Source: Alphaproteobacteria bacterium (lineage in GTDB: Bacteria > Pseudomonadota > Alphaproteobacteria > Micavibrionales > Micavibrionaceae). From it: a DNA stretch of 64,000 bases. Made by a program: the position numbers and the translations under genes. The stretch lies in the NCBI GenBank assembly GCA_021776025.1, contig JAJFGR010000022.1, positions 1 to 64,000 on the forward strand, given 5' to 3'. Shown here piece by piece: positions 9,315 through 17,844 of the stretch. Each line of letters starts with the position of its first letter. Positions within the stretch are counted from its first letter, which is position 1. The notes under the pieces are model-generated. The model searched no databases, was not told the origin of the DNA, and saw only the letters and a list, made by a program, of their open reading frames with translations.

Positions 9315-10766
9315 CTAACACCTGAGATCCATATCTTTTGTAGAGAGGTCACGTATGCCAAATTTCTTTTGTAATGTAGTTAGCAATACAGTGTTACCAG
9401 CGTCATGCATTTCATTTGCAAAAGTGCGACCTTTAAAAACAGCTTCTGGATCAATAAATCTTAAGTCAGCACCATTGGATAGTAACTCATTCATACGCTT
9501 AACATCATTTCCGCCATCTTTAATCATGGCAAGCATCTCAATAGTTGCTCGGTAGCTACTTAAAGTAGCTTCCAAAGCTTCACTTCGCATCGCCAACAAA
9601 CAAAGCCCATTATCAAAGTTAAGAACAGAGAAGTGATGCCCGGATAAGCCAAAATTACGCCGAACGACTTCACGTGTTTGATCTGCAATAGCAGCAGAAT
9701 GTTCAGATTTAAACACTATATAGCTCCATTCACGTCCCCTATGATCTCTTGTGGTTTCTCCGTTACTCAAAAAGTGCAACATACTATGTGGAGCTGTTTG
9801 AGAGTTAATCATTTGTGTTGGATGTGACGACCCAGCCATAGCCGCTTTAAAAACACCGCTATGTGACAAAATGCGCTCTCTACTATCAAGATCAGTCATT
9901 AGATCAAAACCATCTTCGGTCTTCTCAAAAGAGAACTGCGTAGGTAAGGCAGCGTAATGTCCATTGAATTCTGTAGAATCTATCCAAGCTATTTCCAGTG
10001 GCGATAAATCAACAGTATCAATTTTCCTTTGCCATTGCCACGGTAGGTGAGCATCTTCTGGACGGTATTGGTTTTCTCCTAAACGAGATAAAAACACTTC
10101 AAGTCCATCACCCTCAGTATCTATCTCGTTAAACGTTTCAAGATCAGGCTCTATATCAAAGTCCTTTGCGACAACAAGTTTAATACCTGTCAGTAAATCA
10201 TCCGTAGGCAACCCAAACCCATCAGTTGCAGATAAATTGAAAGATATAACGTGAAAGAAGCGACCTTGCTCCAAACTGTTTGATAGCTTTTTACTGGGTT
10301 TTGCTAAATCAATTCGAACACCTTCTTTTTCTAAGAAAAGAGATTTAGCTCCTGTATTAGAGAAACGAACAAATAAATCTAACTCTGATAGCTCCACAAC
10401 ACTTGCGTGGGAATTGTCTATACCAACTTCATCGGTTGAATATTTAGGGGTGTATTTCGCCTCCATATCGTCATCCGTTTTGAAATCATTCCCTTGAAAC
10501 AATAAAACACGATCAGATTCGTCGGTAATAGATAGCCCTCCCTCTACTCGCTCAATAAGCAATGAAGAACCTGTATCTTGATGCACTAAATATGTCTTTG
10601 TTCCTGTATACTTACTATCCCGAGCAATATGAATATTTCTCTGAGTATGGCATGACCATTTACGACGATCATCCATAAAGAAACCCAAGTTAGAGCAATC
10701 ACTCCAACGATTTGGGTCAGATAAATAATGAAGTATGTTTTGTTTGTCGCTGTAAGTAAAACTCAT
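9315..10766 (-). CDS. Unknown protein with ankyrin-like tail
   Basis: 483 residues, no signal peptide and no membrane segment, so probably cytoplasmic. I do not recognise the family. The first ~250 residues look beta-rich. The C-terminus has an ankyrin-like helix pair (MNELLSNGADLRFIDPEA, then FANEMHDAGNTVLLTTLQ), possibly one complete repeat. The gene is AT-rich compared with the core genes further on. It is divergent from the 360-residue metallopeptidase-like gene with 184 bases between, so both could share one control region and work together. The setting, between recombinase remnants and tRNA genes, points to acquired cargo. Functions such as defence or toxin neutralisation are only guesses. 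Confidence 0.7.
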   Translation of the reverse strand: MSFTYSDKQNILHYLSDPNRWSDCSNLGFFMDDRRKWSCHTQRNIHIARDSKYTGTKTYLVHQDTGSSLLIERVEGGLSITDESDRVLLFQGNDFKTDDDMEAKYTPKYSTDEVGIDNSHASVVELSELDLFVRFSNTGAKSLFLEKEGVRIDLAKPSKKLSNSLEQGRFFHVISFNLSATDGFGLPTDDLLTGIKLVVAKDFDIEPDLETFNEIDTEGDGLEVFLSRLGENQYRPEDAHLPWQWQRKIDTVDLSPLEIAWIDSTEFNGHYAALPTQFSFEKTEDGFDLMTDLDSRERILSHSGVFKAAMAGSSHPTQMINSQTAPHSMLHFLSNGETTRDHRGREWSYIVFKSEHSAAIADQTREVVRRNFGLSGHHFSVLNFDNGLCLLAMRSEALEATLSSYRATIEMLAMIKDGGNDVKRMNELLSNGADLRFIDPEAVFKGRTFANEMHDAGNTVLLTTLQKKFGIRDLSTKDMDLRC

Positions 10767-10950
10767 AAACGCTTAACACTACCCTTACTAATTACGCACA
10801 TTCCCTCGATCTAGGTTCTCAAAATGCAGACCTACTTAGTTCTTGAAAAATGATCCTATAGCTTGACTGCGAGCAAAGTCAACCGTTATGGTAACCTATC
10901 GTTAGCTTTTTAAGTGGTAATCGGCTTTAAATTTAAAATATCAGGTAATT

Positions 10951-12033
10951 ATGAGTATATTTAGTACAGTATTAGACACTTCAAAATTAATTAACCCCGC
11001 AGCAATACTAGAAGATAGCTATCAAAATCAAAATCCCTTTGGTGTTCCAACAATTGTATTTAGGTCGGAAGAATTCTTAGGTTTTTCTAAAAAGCAAGGA
11101 AGACTACACCGTTTTTCTCGTGCTGATATGGTTGATCATATAAGAGAGCGATTAAACGAATTTTTCAATCATCAAAGCGGTATATCATCTCCACAAAAAG
11201 ATAATATTGTTGAACAATATGTTGCTGAAGCGTCTGAGCAAGTTTTAGTTCAAATCGTTAGCAATCTAGTTGTTCCTCAGCATATTCAATCGGGCTGCAT
11301 ACCTTTTCCTTTCAAAAGTATAAATGGACCGTTTGCTCACCAGTGCCCAGAAAATGATTTTGAAGAAGCGATGTCAGGATTAGTTTTTACTTTTCCTGAG
11401 TTTGTAAATGGAAAAGCATATGGTGAATCTATGATGTCTTTATCCGAAGGTGAGTTACCAGATATGCCTGGCTCTGTAGAAGAATGGCAATTTCTTTTAC
11501 TATGGCACGAATTTGCTCATACAACAGGTGCGGGAGAACCCCAAGCTGATAAAATGGCAGCGATTGTAACAAGAAAAGCTTTTGCACGTAGTGATGTCAT
11601 ACGAGCTTTAGCTGATCAACGCATGGTGACAAGTGTTCTTAACCACCATCAAGATATAAATGTTAGGTATTATGGCCTTCCTCTTGTTGAAAATTTAGAT
11701 GAAGTTGCTGCAATGTCACAGGAACAAGTGAGGGCATTTAATGAAGGCGATGTTAAAGATATTCGTTTTGAAAAACACGATTACAGAGAGCATAAGGTTA
11801 AAGGTTTTGGCCAAAAACTTGCTCGAGTGTTTCCTAGTGTATTCGAAGATATTAGAACAAAAAAAAGACCAACCTCAATGGATTGTTTGGTTGATTTCAA
11901 ACAGGAAGCTGAGCGTTTAATAGGCGACGGGGAATTGCAAAACGATTCAGACGCAACTCTGATTGCAAATCGCTTTGTTTGTGCAATTGATCGTCTTTCA
12001 GTTGGTAAGTCCGCTTATGCCGAGCCTTCGTGA
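10951..12033 (+). CDS. Unknown protein with HExxHxxGxxE metallopeptidase-like motif
   Basis: 360 residues, no signal peptide. The segment WHEFAHTTGAGEPQADKMAA (H186, E187, H190, E196, D200) has the two His and the Glu of a zinc peptidase site. The spacing HExxHxxGxxE recalls metzincins, while ExxxD followed by small residues recalls the M78/ImmA type. No other part is familiar to me. It starts at ATG 10951 and is divergent from the 483-residue unknown gene. Base composition is AT-rich, like that neighbour. A cytoplasmic regulatory or defence protease is possible, but the substrate is unknown and activity is inferred from the motif alone. Confidence 0.72.
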   Translation: MSIFSTVLDTSKLINPAAILEDSYQNQNPFGVPTIVFRSEEFLGFSKKQGRLHRFSRADMVDHIRERLNEFFNHQSGISSPQKDNIVEQYVAEASEQVLVQIVSNLVVPQHIQSGCIPFPFKSINGPFAHQCPENDFEEAMSGLVFTFPEFVNGKAYGESMMSLSEGELPDMPGSVEEWQFLLLWHEFAHTTGAGEPQADKMAAIVTRKAFARSDVIRALADQRMVTSVLNHHQDINVRYYGLPLVENLDEVAAMSQEQVRAFNEGDVKDIRFEKHDYREHKVKGFGQKLARVFPSVFEDIRTKKRPTSMDCLVDFKQEAERLIGDGELQNDSDATLIANRFVCAIDRLSVGKSAYAEPS

Positions 12034-12075
12034 TTACAACAATTTGCCTACTTATTTACCATCCCGTACGGGCCA

Positions 12076-12132
12076 ATTTCCATACTGTGTGAAACCTGAC
12101 GCTAGTCGCGTGATAACACACAGTATGGAAAT
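12076..12132. repeat. 16-bp perfect inverted repeat
   Basis: Arms ATTTCCATACTGTGTG (12076-12091) and its exact complement (12117-12132) flank a 25-base spacer. There is no T-run on either side, so it is not an ordinary terminator. It lies between the 3' ends of the metallopeptidase-like gene and the recombinase remnant, where it could be a bidirectional stop or an old recombination site. Confidence 0.85.
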
Positions 12133-12140
12133 AAGGCTGA

Positions 12141-12507
12141 TTAATGTGAATTCAGCTCTATGATTTCACGAATTTCATCGTGCAGATGATTATGAATTAA
12201 AATCATATCTTTTAAGTAATCCGTTCGAAGTACGTCAATTATTGCCAGCCATTTTTTGTATTCACTCACATCTTGCATCATCGAGAACACTGGACACATT
12301 GTCCACTGTACGTTTCGAGCGTTTAATTCTAAGTTCGAAAACAGTGTTTTGAGCAGGACACGCTTTATGGCTGTTTTCGAACTTTTTATGACCAACAACG
12401 CTCTGTTCGACAGTGAAAGTAGTGTGATTAGAGCTTTTTCAATCGTGTCATTATCTTCGCATTGTTCGCTTATAAGCGTTGTGAGCTCATGATGTGATGA
12501 TTGTAAT
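12141..12507 (-). pseudogene. Large serine recombinase, second C-terminal remnant
   Basis: An open minus-strand frame with no plausible start runs from the tRNA-Gln side to a TAA at 12141. It reads LITLLSLSNRALLVIKSSKT, then VLLKTLFSNLELNARNVQW, then EYKKWLAIIDV: the coiled and terminal segment of a large serine recombinase. Catalytic and DNA-binding parts are missing. The usual RxPF near the end has become MCPVF, and an extra ~30-residue tail follows. It shares FSNLELN and EYKKWL with the remnant at 8066-8224 but is clearly a diverged copy. Its upstream side abuts the 3' end of tRNA-Gln. Confidence 0.72.
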
Positions 12508-12529
12508 TGAGTGTGTTTGGGAGAAAAAA

Positions 12530-12603
12530 TGGCTGGGGTACCTGGATTCGAACCAGGGATACCGAGATCAAAACCCGGTGCCTTACCGCTTGGCTATACC
12601 CCA
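12530..12603 (-). tRNA. tRNA-Gln (anticodon TTG)
   Basis: The minus strand begins TGGGGTATAGCCAAGCGG and ends with encoded CCA. The anticodon stem CCGGG/CTCGG holds loop TTTTGAT, giving anticodon TTG. The T arm has TTCGAAT. It is 14 bases from the following tRNA-Thr and probably cotranscribed with it. Confidence 0.96.
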
Positions 12604-12617
12604 ACATTTAAAAAAAA

Positions 12618-12693
<76 letters not shown>

Positions 12694-12857
12694 GCACCAA
12701 AACAGCCTTTTTAAAGGCCGTGCATGGTCTTAGCAAAAAAAATCCCCTTTGCAAACAGATTTTAAATTTGATTTGGATTTTAGCCCCTCACAAGTGGTTT
12801 TTCTGCTAGTTTTGCGCTATATTAACGAGAGTACACACATTTAAGGGGTGAGCACCT

Positions 12858-14096
12858 TTGGCTGGCGGACAACAGGCTGAGAACACATTACATGAAAATG
12901 CAATTGGCTGGGCCATCATGCTGGTGGTGCTGGCTGTCATTGCATGGCTAATATGGAGCAAACAATCAGACGAAATCCGTAATGTCGTGCGCTGGATTCG
13001 CTATGGTGAAATGTGGCTGATTTCCTGGTTTATTGAGATTGGCAACATTTTAGGCTTATATGGCGATGGGGGCTATCAAGTCCTGCATAATGGCCAAATG
13101 GTCCCATGGGAAGCTTATTTCGAAGCCACACCGAAATGGCATAAAAGTCAGCTCAATTACGGGCATTTAAGCCTCTTTGTTTCCCTTGCCATGCAGCCTA
13201 TGCGTCTTGTTCTCTTCACAATTGCCGCTCTGGGCGCACTCTGGTGCATTTTTTCCGGCCCCAAAACGCATTATCGCTCAAAATTAGGGCTGGAGGGGCT
13301 TATTCACCGCCAATCTAAAGTCTTTCCAATCATTGCTCCTTTTGCAGATTTTAACCCGGCAACACAGCCGCCGCGCCCGCCAGGCTCCCCCGTGCCTGCA
13401 GAATTACCCTCTTTTGCCGAAGCCTTAGGCCCGGAAGAATGGCTGGCCTACAACAATATTTCTGCGCCCGATGGGTCAATCGATGAAAAAAGTGCAACCA
13501 AAGCCTTCATGAAACAGCTTTACGGCCGCTGGAAAGGCCCCATGGCCCTTAAACCCTATCAGCAAGTGCTACTTGCGTGCTTTTGTTTGAAGGCCTCGCG
13601 CAAACGCGACGAATGTGATGCCCTGCTGGGGCGCCTCGCCCGATGCTGGACCCATAAAGGCAAACTAAAGCTTAGCCGTGACAAATCATTGTTACGAGAA
13701 GCCCGTAAAATCCTAAAAACCAAAGATCTAGCCGGTAAGGTTCTTTCAAATTGTAACCAGCACGCTTTTGTCACAACCGCTATGCTGCGCGCTTTAGCTA
13801 CAGCCCGTGAAGAGGGTGGCGTTTTGGCCCCCGCCACTTTTGTCTGGTTACGAGGAGCCGATCGCACCCTTTGGTATCCGCTTAATAATCTGGGTCGCCA
13901 ATCCTTCCATATGGAAGCCATCGGCGCGATGTCACATTATAAGGCCGAAAAAATGACCCAGCGCCCTATCCCAGTACCAAAACTCGAACACGCCGTTGAG
14001 ACCATAACAGAATATATGGCTTCAAGCCGTGCACGGCCAATCCCGCAACTCGATTACAGCAAGTCAAAAAAACGTGGCGTTAAAAAAGCCATTTAA
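12858..14096 (+). CDS. dotM: DotM/IcmP-like type IVB secretion coupling subunit
   Basis: 412 residues, from a TTG start at 12858 behind AAGGGG. Two membrane regions are visible: residues about 15-35 (IMLVVLAVIAWLIW) and about 110-135. Between them is a short periplasmic loop; the C-terminal two thirds is cytoplasmic and helical. This matches DotM/IcmP (TrbA-like), the partner of the DotL ATPase in the coupling complex that delivers substrates to a Dot/Icm or IncI-type conjugation channel. The ending SKSKKRGVKKAI is basic. It is followed after 15 bases by a membrane protein and then by dotL, which supports the assignment. No other dot/icm gene is in the window. Confidence 0.85.
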   Translation: MAGGQQAENTLHENAIGWAIMLVVLAVIAWLIWSKQSDEIRNVVRWIRYGEMWLISWFIEIGNILGLYGDGGYQVLHNGQMVPWEAYFEATPKWHKSQLNYGHLSLFVSLAMQPMRLVLFTIAALGALWCIFSGPKTHYRSKLGLEGLIHRQSKVFPIIAPFADFNPATQPPRPPGSPVPAELPSFAEALGPEEWLAYNNISAPDGSIDEKSATKAFMKQLYGRWKGPMALKPYQQVLLACFCLKASRKRDECDALLGRLARCWTHKGKLKLSRDKSLLREARKILKTKDLAGKVLSNCNQHAFVTTAMLRALATAREEGGVLAPATFVWLRGADRTLWYPLNNLGRQSFHMEAIGAMSHYKAEKMTQRPIPVPKLEHAVETITEYMASSRARPIPQLDYSKSKKRGVKKAI

Positions 14097-14111
14097 GGAG
14101 CAACTAAAACT

Positions 14112-14684
14112 ATGATTATAAACTTTAAAGGCAAAAAGAAAGAAACCGAAGCCAGCGCCAATGTTGTTGATGGCAAGCTCGTCCTATCCCTTCCAGATGC
14201 ATTATCTCCTGTTGTCTGGCAAATGGATTTGGCACAAGCCAAAGCCTCAGCTTTGGAAGTTGTTCACAATGAAGAAACAGGGCAGCACACCTTGAGCCTA
14301 AAAACACCAAAAGGTGAAAAAATCGAGGTCGCTGTTTTTGACCAGCGCAGCCACGCTGTAGAAGGCTTAATGGCCGCTTCAGGTGCACTGGAAAATGCAC
14401 ACGGACATATCCGCGCTGCGGACAGCGGAGCGCAAACGGCTGGTAAAAAACCACACAAGCCAGCTCATAACGCTGCGCATCATCGCCAAAAAAATACCCG
14501 TGGCAGATTAATGGGCACCGCTCTCGCGCTCGTAATTCTCTTCATCCTCTTTACGATCTGGTCATCGGTTGTACCACACCCTGTCGACACCGGTTTTAAC
14601 ACGGCAAGCAACGAGACAAGCTCAAGCCCGCAAAACTCATCAGGCGTACCAGTTTCAGCCGACGCCTTCTTAAGGGGACAATAG
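14112..14684 (+). CDS. Unknown single-pass membrane protein between dotM and dotL
   Basis: 190 residues, starting 15 bases after dotM. Residues 1-100 form a soluble beta-rich domain. A His/Lys/Ala-rich stretch (PHKPAHNAAHHRQK) precedes one membrane helix at about 135-155 (GTALALVILFILFTIWSSVV), leaving a short Ser/Asn-rich tail that should be outside the cytoplasm. I do not recognise the family. Its place in the coupling-protein operon suggests an accessory of the DotL-DotM complex, perhaps a lineage-specific assembly factor; this is inferred from context only. Confidence 0.78.
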   Translation: MIINFKGKKKETEASANVVDGKLVLSLPDALSPVVWQMDLAQAKASALEVVHNEETGQHTLSLKTPKGEKIEVAVFDQRSHAVEGLMAASGALENAHGHIRAADSGAQTAGKKPHKPAHNAAHHRQKNTRGRLMGTALALVILFILFTIWSSVVPHPVDTGFNTASNETSSSPQNSSGVPVSADAFLRGQ

Positions 14685-14735
14685 ATGAAACAAAAAAACA
14701 AAACTTCAAAACTCAAAAATCGCTTGAATTTATGG

Positions 14736-14800
14736 CCTGACAAGGCGCAAGCGGCGACGAGTAGTTTTATCTACTTTAGACACGAAGCAACCCTGTCAGG
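14736..14800. repeat. Structured repeat with two variable stems (copy 1)
   Basis: Outer stem CCTGACA/TGTCAGG, inner stem GTAG-TTTTAT-CTAC, joined by the strands AAGGCGCAAGCGGCGACGA and TTTAGACACGAAGCAACC. Copies with different stems but similar joining strands occur at 17765-17828 and 61821-61884. It lies between two genes of the dot operon, inside a 43-codon frame that is probably not a gene. Confidence 0.75.
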
Positions 14801-14820
14801 ACATAAGGGCAAGTGATTTA

Positions 14821-17097
14821 ATGGCGTTAGACCAGAAGAAATACGAACATAAGCATACCGCCATCCTTCGGGATGTGCGCCCGCTTTGGACACGTGTTTC
14901 TGACTCCTTAACAACCAGCACATATTCAACGGCTGTTTTTGTCATGACGGGCGTCGCCATTCTCACCAATGACTGGGCTTTAGCTTTTGCCGATTTGATT
15001 TTCGTCTTTTTGTTCCTATATTTTATCTGGCTTAAAACGCGCGATAAATCTTTAGCCTTTAAACTACCGTTTGGCGCAAAATTCATGGACCCCAACAACG
15101 GGCGCGATGGGAAAGCAGGAAAGCCTGAAGGTATTCTTTATCTGGGCAATGTTAAGGACACCAACGAAGAAATCTGGTTTACCAACAACGACGCACGGAC
15201 CCACATTCTGTATTTAGGGACCACAGGCTGCGGCAAAACCGAGGGTTTAATGTCTATCGTCACCAATGCCCTGACATGGGGTTCTGGATTTGTTTATGTT
15301 GATGGTAAAGCCGACACGGATTTATGGTCCTCACTCTCCTCGCTTGTCCGCCGTTTAGGGCGCGATGATGATCTGCTGGTCCTGAACTACATGACCGGAA
15401 ACTCGGACGTCGCCGCCCCATCTAACACCATGAACCCGTTCTCATCAGGCTCGGCTTCCTACCTCGTCAACATGTTGGTCTCCTTGATGCCGGAATCCGA
15501 AGGCGACAACGCAATGTGGAAAGAACGTGCGGTTTCCTTGATTGGCGCAATGATGCCCATCCTTACCTGGAAACGCGATCATCAGGATATGCCGCTATCG
15601 GTCCGAACCATCCGTGATTACCTATCTCTTAATAATGTGATCAAACTCCAGCGTGATGAAACCGTGCCTGTCGAAATGCGCGAAGGGATTGTTGGCTATC
15701 TCGATACACTTCCGGGTTTTGTCGGCGATGCTTATGACGACGAAGGAAAAGTCAAACCGCCCGGCCCTGATACACAGCAATATGACACCAACACGGCTTC
15801 GCAGCAGCACGGTTATCTGGCCATGCAATTCACCCGATCACTACAATCTTTGGGTGATGATTATGGTTACATCTTTGATACCCAGGCCGCCGATGTCGAC
15901 ATGGTCGATATCGTCCTCAACCGCCGTATACTGATCGTGCTCATTCCCGCGCTGGAAAAATCCGGCGACGAAATTGCCAACCTTGGTAAAATTGTAGCAA
16001 GTACCATGAAGGGCATGATGGGCTCCGCCCTTGGCTCAACCGTGGAAGGCGATAGCGCCAGCGTTATCGAAAACAAACCCACGCACTCCAACACCCCGTT
16101 CGTAACCGTCTTTGACGAAGTCGGATATTATGTCGCGCAAGGTATGGCCGTGATGGCTGCCCAAGCCCGTTCTCTTGGCTTCTGCCTCATCTTTTCCGGA
16201 CAAGATTTACCGGCCATGAAAAAACGTGTGCGTGAAGAAGCCAACTCGATCACGGCGAACTGTAACATTAAGATCTTCGGCAAACTCGAAGACCCAACCG
16301 AAACCAAAGAATTCTTCGAAAAAACTGTCGGCACCGCCATCGTCACCGAGGTCTCCGGCTTCCAAATGGCCGGAGGAACTGAAATGGGGTCGTATTTTGA
16401 CACCCAGCAAGCCGGCGTGCAGATGCGTCCACGTGCAACCTATGATGAATTGCGCGGTTTTATTGAAGGTCAGGCCGTCATGACTTTCGGTGAAACCGTT
16501 GTTGATTGCGCCATATTCTACTCCAACCCCGGCTTTGCCAAAGCCATGCGCGTCACCCGTTATCTTGCGCTGCCGCCGCCGGATGAAGAACTGATGAAAC
16601 ACGCTGGCGCTATCACCAAGCTGCGCGACCTTATGGTCAATAAAAGCTGGACAGCCAAGCGCGCCGATGTCGACCTCCCCACACCACCCGAAATTGATGC
16701 CATCAAAGAAGGCTTCGGGAAAGTTAAGAAAAAAGATATCGGCCCGGTTGATCGCGCAATTATGGCGCTCGTTCAGGTCCATGCCATTGACAACAAAATT
16801 GAGGCCGCCCCGGCAAAGCCAGCAGAACCTACCGCACCGCCGCCCGCTGCTGCGCCACCACCAGCGCAACCTTCACAAGAGGTCAAAACTCCGGAAGCGC
16901 CCCCCGCGCCTGCAGCGCCACCACCTGTACAGGCAACGCCCCCCGCGCAAGCTCCACAAGAGGCGAAAGCGCCGGAAACAGAGAAACGCAAACTGCCAAA
17001 AGAAATTCAGGACATCATCGATGATGCCGCTGAAAAATCTCGCAAAGCCCTCTTTAAAGACGACACTGATGACGGAGGCGTAGATGCCGCAGAATAA
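14821..17097 (+). CDS. dotL: DotL/IcmO-like type IV coupling ATPase
   Basis: 758 residues. Two N-terminal membrane helices (about 33-75) are followed by a large FtsK/VirD4-type ATPase domain. Walker A is GTTGCGKTE at residues about 133-141, followed by a conserved VYVDGKADTD segment. A Walker-B-like FVTVFDEVGYY lies near residue 430. This is the coupling protein that brings substrates to the type IVB channel. After residue ~660 the tail is Pro/Ala-rich, then ends in a helix (LPKEIQDIIDDAAEKSRKAL); such tails bind chaperones or adaptors in DotL. It is the third gene of the dotM operon and overlaps the next start by 14 bases. The first ~600 residues look complete for the family. Confidence 0.92.
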   Translation: MALDQKKYEHKHTAILRDVRPLWTRVSDSLTTSTYSTAVFVMTGVAILTNDWALAFADLIFVFLFLYFIWLKTRDKSLAFKLPFGAKFMDPNNGRDGKAGKPEGILYLGNVKDTNEEIWFTNNDARTHILYLGTTGCGKTEGLMSIVTNALTWGSGFVYVDGKADTDLWSSLSSLVRRLGRDDDLLVLNYMTGNSDVAAPSNTMNPFSSGSASYLVNMLVSLMPESEGDNAMWKERAVSLIGAMMPILTWKRDHQDMPLSVRTIRDYLSLNNVIKLQRDETVPVEMREGIVGYLDTLPGFVGDAYDDEGKVKPPGPDTQQYDTNTASQQHGYLAMQFTRSLQSLGDDYGYIFDTQAADVDMVDIVLNRRILIVLIPALEKSGDEIANLGKIVASTMKGMMGSALGSTVEGDSASVIENKPTHSNTPFVTVFDEVGYYVAQGMAVMAAQARSLGFCLIFSGQDLPAMKKRVREEANSITANCNIKIFGKLEDPTETKEFFEKTVGTAIVTEVSGFQMAGGTEMGSYFDTQQAGVQMRPRATYDELRGFIEGQAVMTFGETVVDCAIFYSNPGFAKAMRVTRYLALPPPDEELMKHAGAITKLRDLMVNKSWTAKRADVDLPTPPEIDAIKEGFGKVKKKDIGPVDRAIMALVQVHAIDNKIEAAPAKPAEPTAPPPAAAPPPAQPSQEVKTPEAPPAPAAPPPVQATPPAQAPQEAKAPETEKRKLPKEIQDIIDDAAEKSRKALFKDDTDDGGVDAAE

Positions 17098-17761
17098 TCG
17101 CCAAAGCGAACAGGGGAACATATTTATCATTATTCTGATGGGTATTATTCTTTTCGCCGCCCTTTCTTTTTCCATCTCGCGCGGTATGCGCAGTGACACA
17201 ACAAGCAACCTATCCAACCAGGAATCCGCTCTGGCAGCCTCCGATATTCTGGCCTACGCACAAAAAATCGAACGCGCCGTCAACCGCCTGCGCCGCAGAG
17301 GCATCTCTGAAAACGACATCAGCTTTGACCAAACTTTTGTTGCCGGATACACTCACGGACAACCTGACACAAACAAAATTTTTACCACCACTGGCGGCGC
17401 AGTAAGCTGGCAGTCGCCCCCCGCAGGCGCCAATGATGGCAGCGATTGGATATTCACCGGCGCAACGTGTATCGCCGATGTCGGAACAGGCGCCACGGGC
17501 TGTGACAGCGATGCGGACATCTCGAATGAGGAACTTATTGCAACGCTTGGCAATGTCGATACCGCGGTCTGCACAGAAATTAATGATCGTTTGAATATCT
17601 CCGGCATTGTAGCCGATACGGGCGGCGGTGCCTCAACAACAAAATACCAAGGTGCCTTTGCCGACGGGACTGAAATTATTATGGCCGGCGGACCATTCAC
17701 AGCCGGCTGCTTCTCTCGCAGCGGCAACAATCACTTCTATTACGCTTTGATTGAGCGCTAA
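17084..17761 (+). CDS. Pilin-like single-membrane-helix protein coupled to dotL
   Basis: 225 residues. The N-terminus SEQGNIFIIILMGIILFAAL is a short polar leader, a Gly and a long hydrophobic helix, as in type IV pilin-like proteins, but the usual Glu at +5 is absent. The body is Gly/Asp/Thr-rich with several Cys and should be extracytoplasmic. It is clearly paralogous to 51760-52422: shared RLRxRGxSENDxSF, WxFxGT-ADVGT, a C-x-E/Q-I-N segment and a final FYxxLIxR. Its start overlaps the end of dotL by 14 bases, implying coupled translation. It may be a surface or channel-associated subunit, but the function is not known. Confidence 0.8.
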   Translation: MPQNNRQSEQGNIFIIILMGIILFAALSFSISRGMRSDTTSNLSNQESALAASDILAYAQKIERAVNRLRRRGISENDISFDQTFVAGYTHGQPDTNKIFTTTGGAVSWQSPPAGANDGSDWIFTGATCIADVGTGATGCDSDADISNEELIATLGNVDTAVCTEINDRLNISGIVADTGGGASTTKYQGAFADGTEIIMAGGPFTAGCFSRSGNNHFYYALIER

Positions 17762-17764
17762 AAA

Positions 17765-17828
17765 TTGCACAAGGCGCAAGCGACGACAGGTATAAAATAT
17801 ACCTTAGGAGCGTAGTAACGAAGTGCAA
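17765..17828. repeat. Structured repeat with two variable stems (copy 2)
   Basis: Outer stem TTGCAC/GTGCAA and inner stem AGGTATA-AAA-TATACCT, joined by AAGGCGCAAGCGACGAC and TAGGAGCGTAGTAACGAA. The joining strands match copy 1 closely, while both stems differ and stay paired. It sits between convergent genes and could also stop transcription. Confidence 0.8.
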
Positions 17829-17844
17829 AGATAAAGAGCCAAGA

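Noticed and set aside
9114-9374. 86-codon GTG-started frame
   Set aside because: No ribosome site, no recognisable family, overlaps the 3' end of the opposite gene.
12256-12492. 78-codon plus-strand frame over the recombinase remnant
   Set aside because: The minus-strand frame shows clear recombinase similarity; this one shows none.
14685-14816. 43-codon frame between the unknown membrane gene and dotL
   Set aside because: Most of it is the structured repeat; no ribosome site of note.
16207-16869. Long frame antisense to dotL
   Set aside because: Shadow of a well-supported gene with high-GC third positions.
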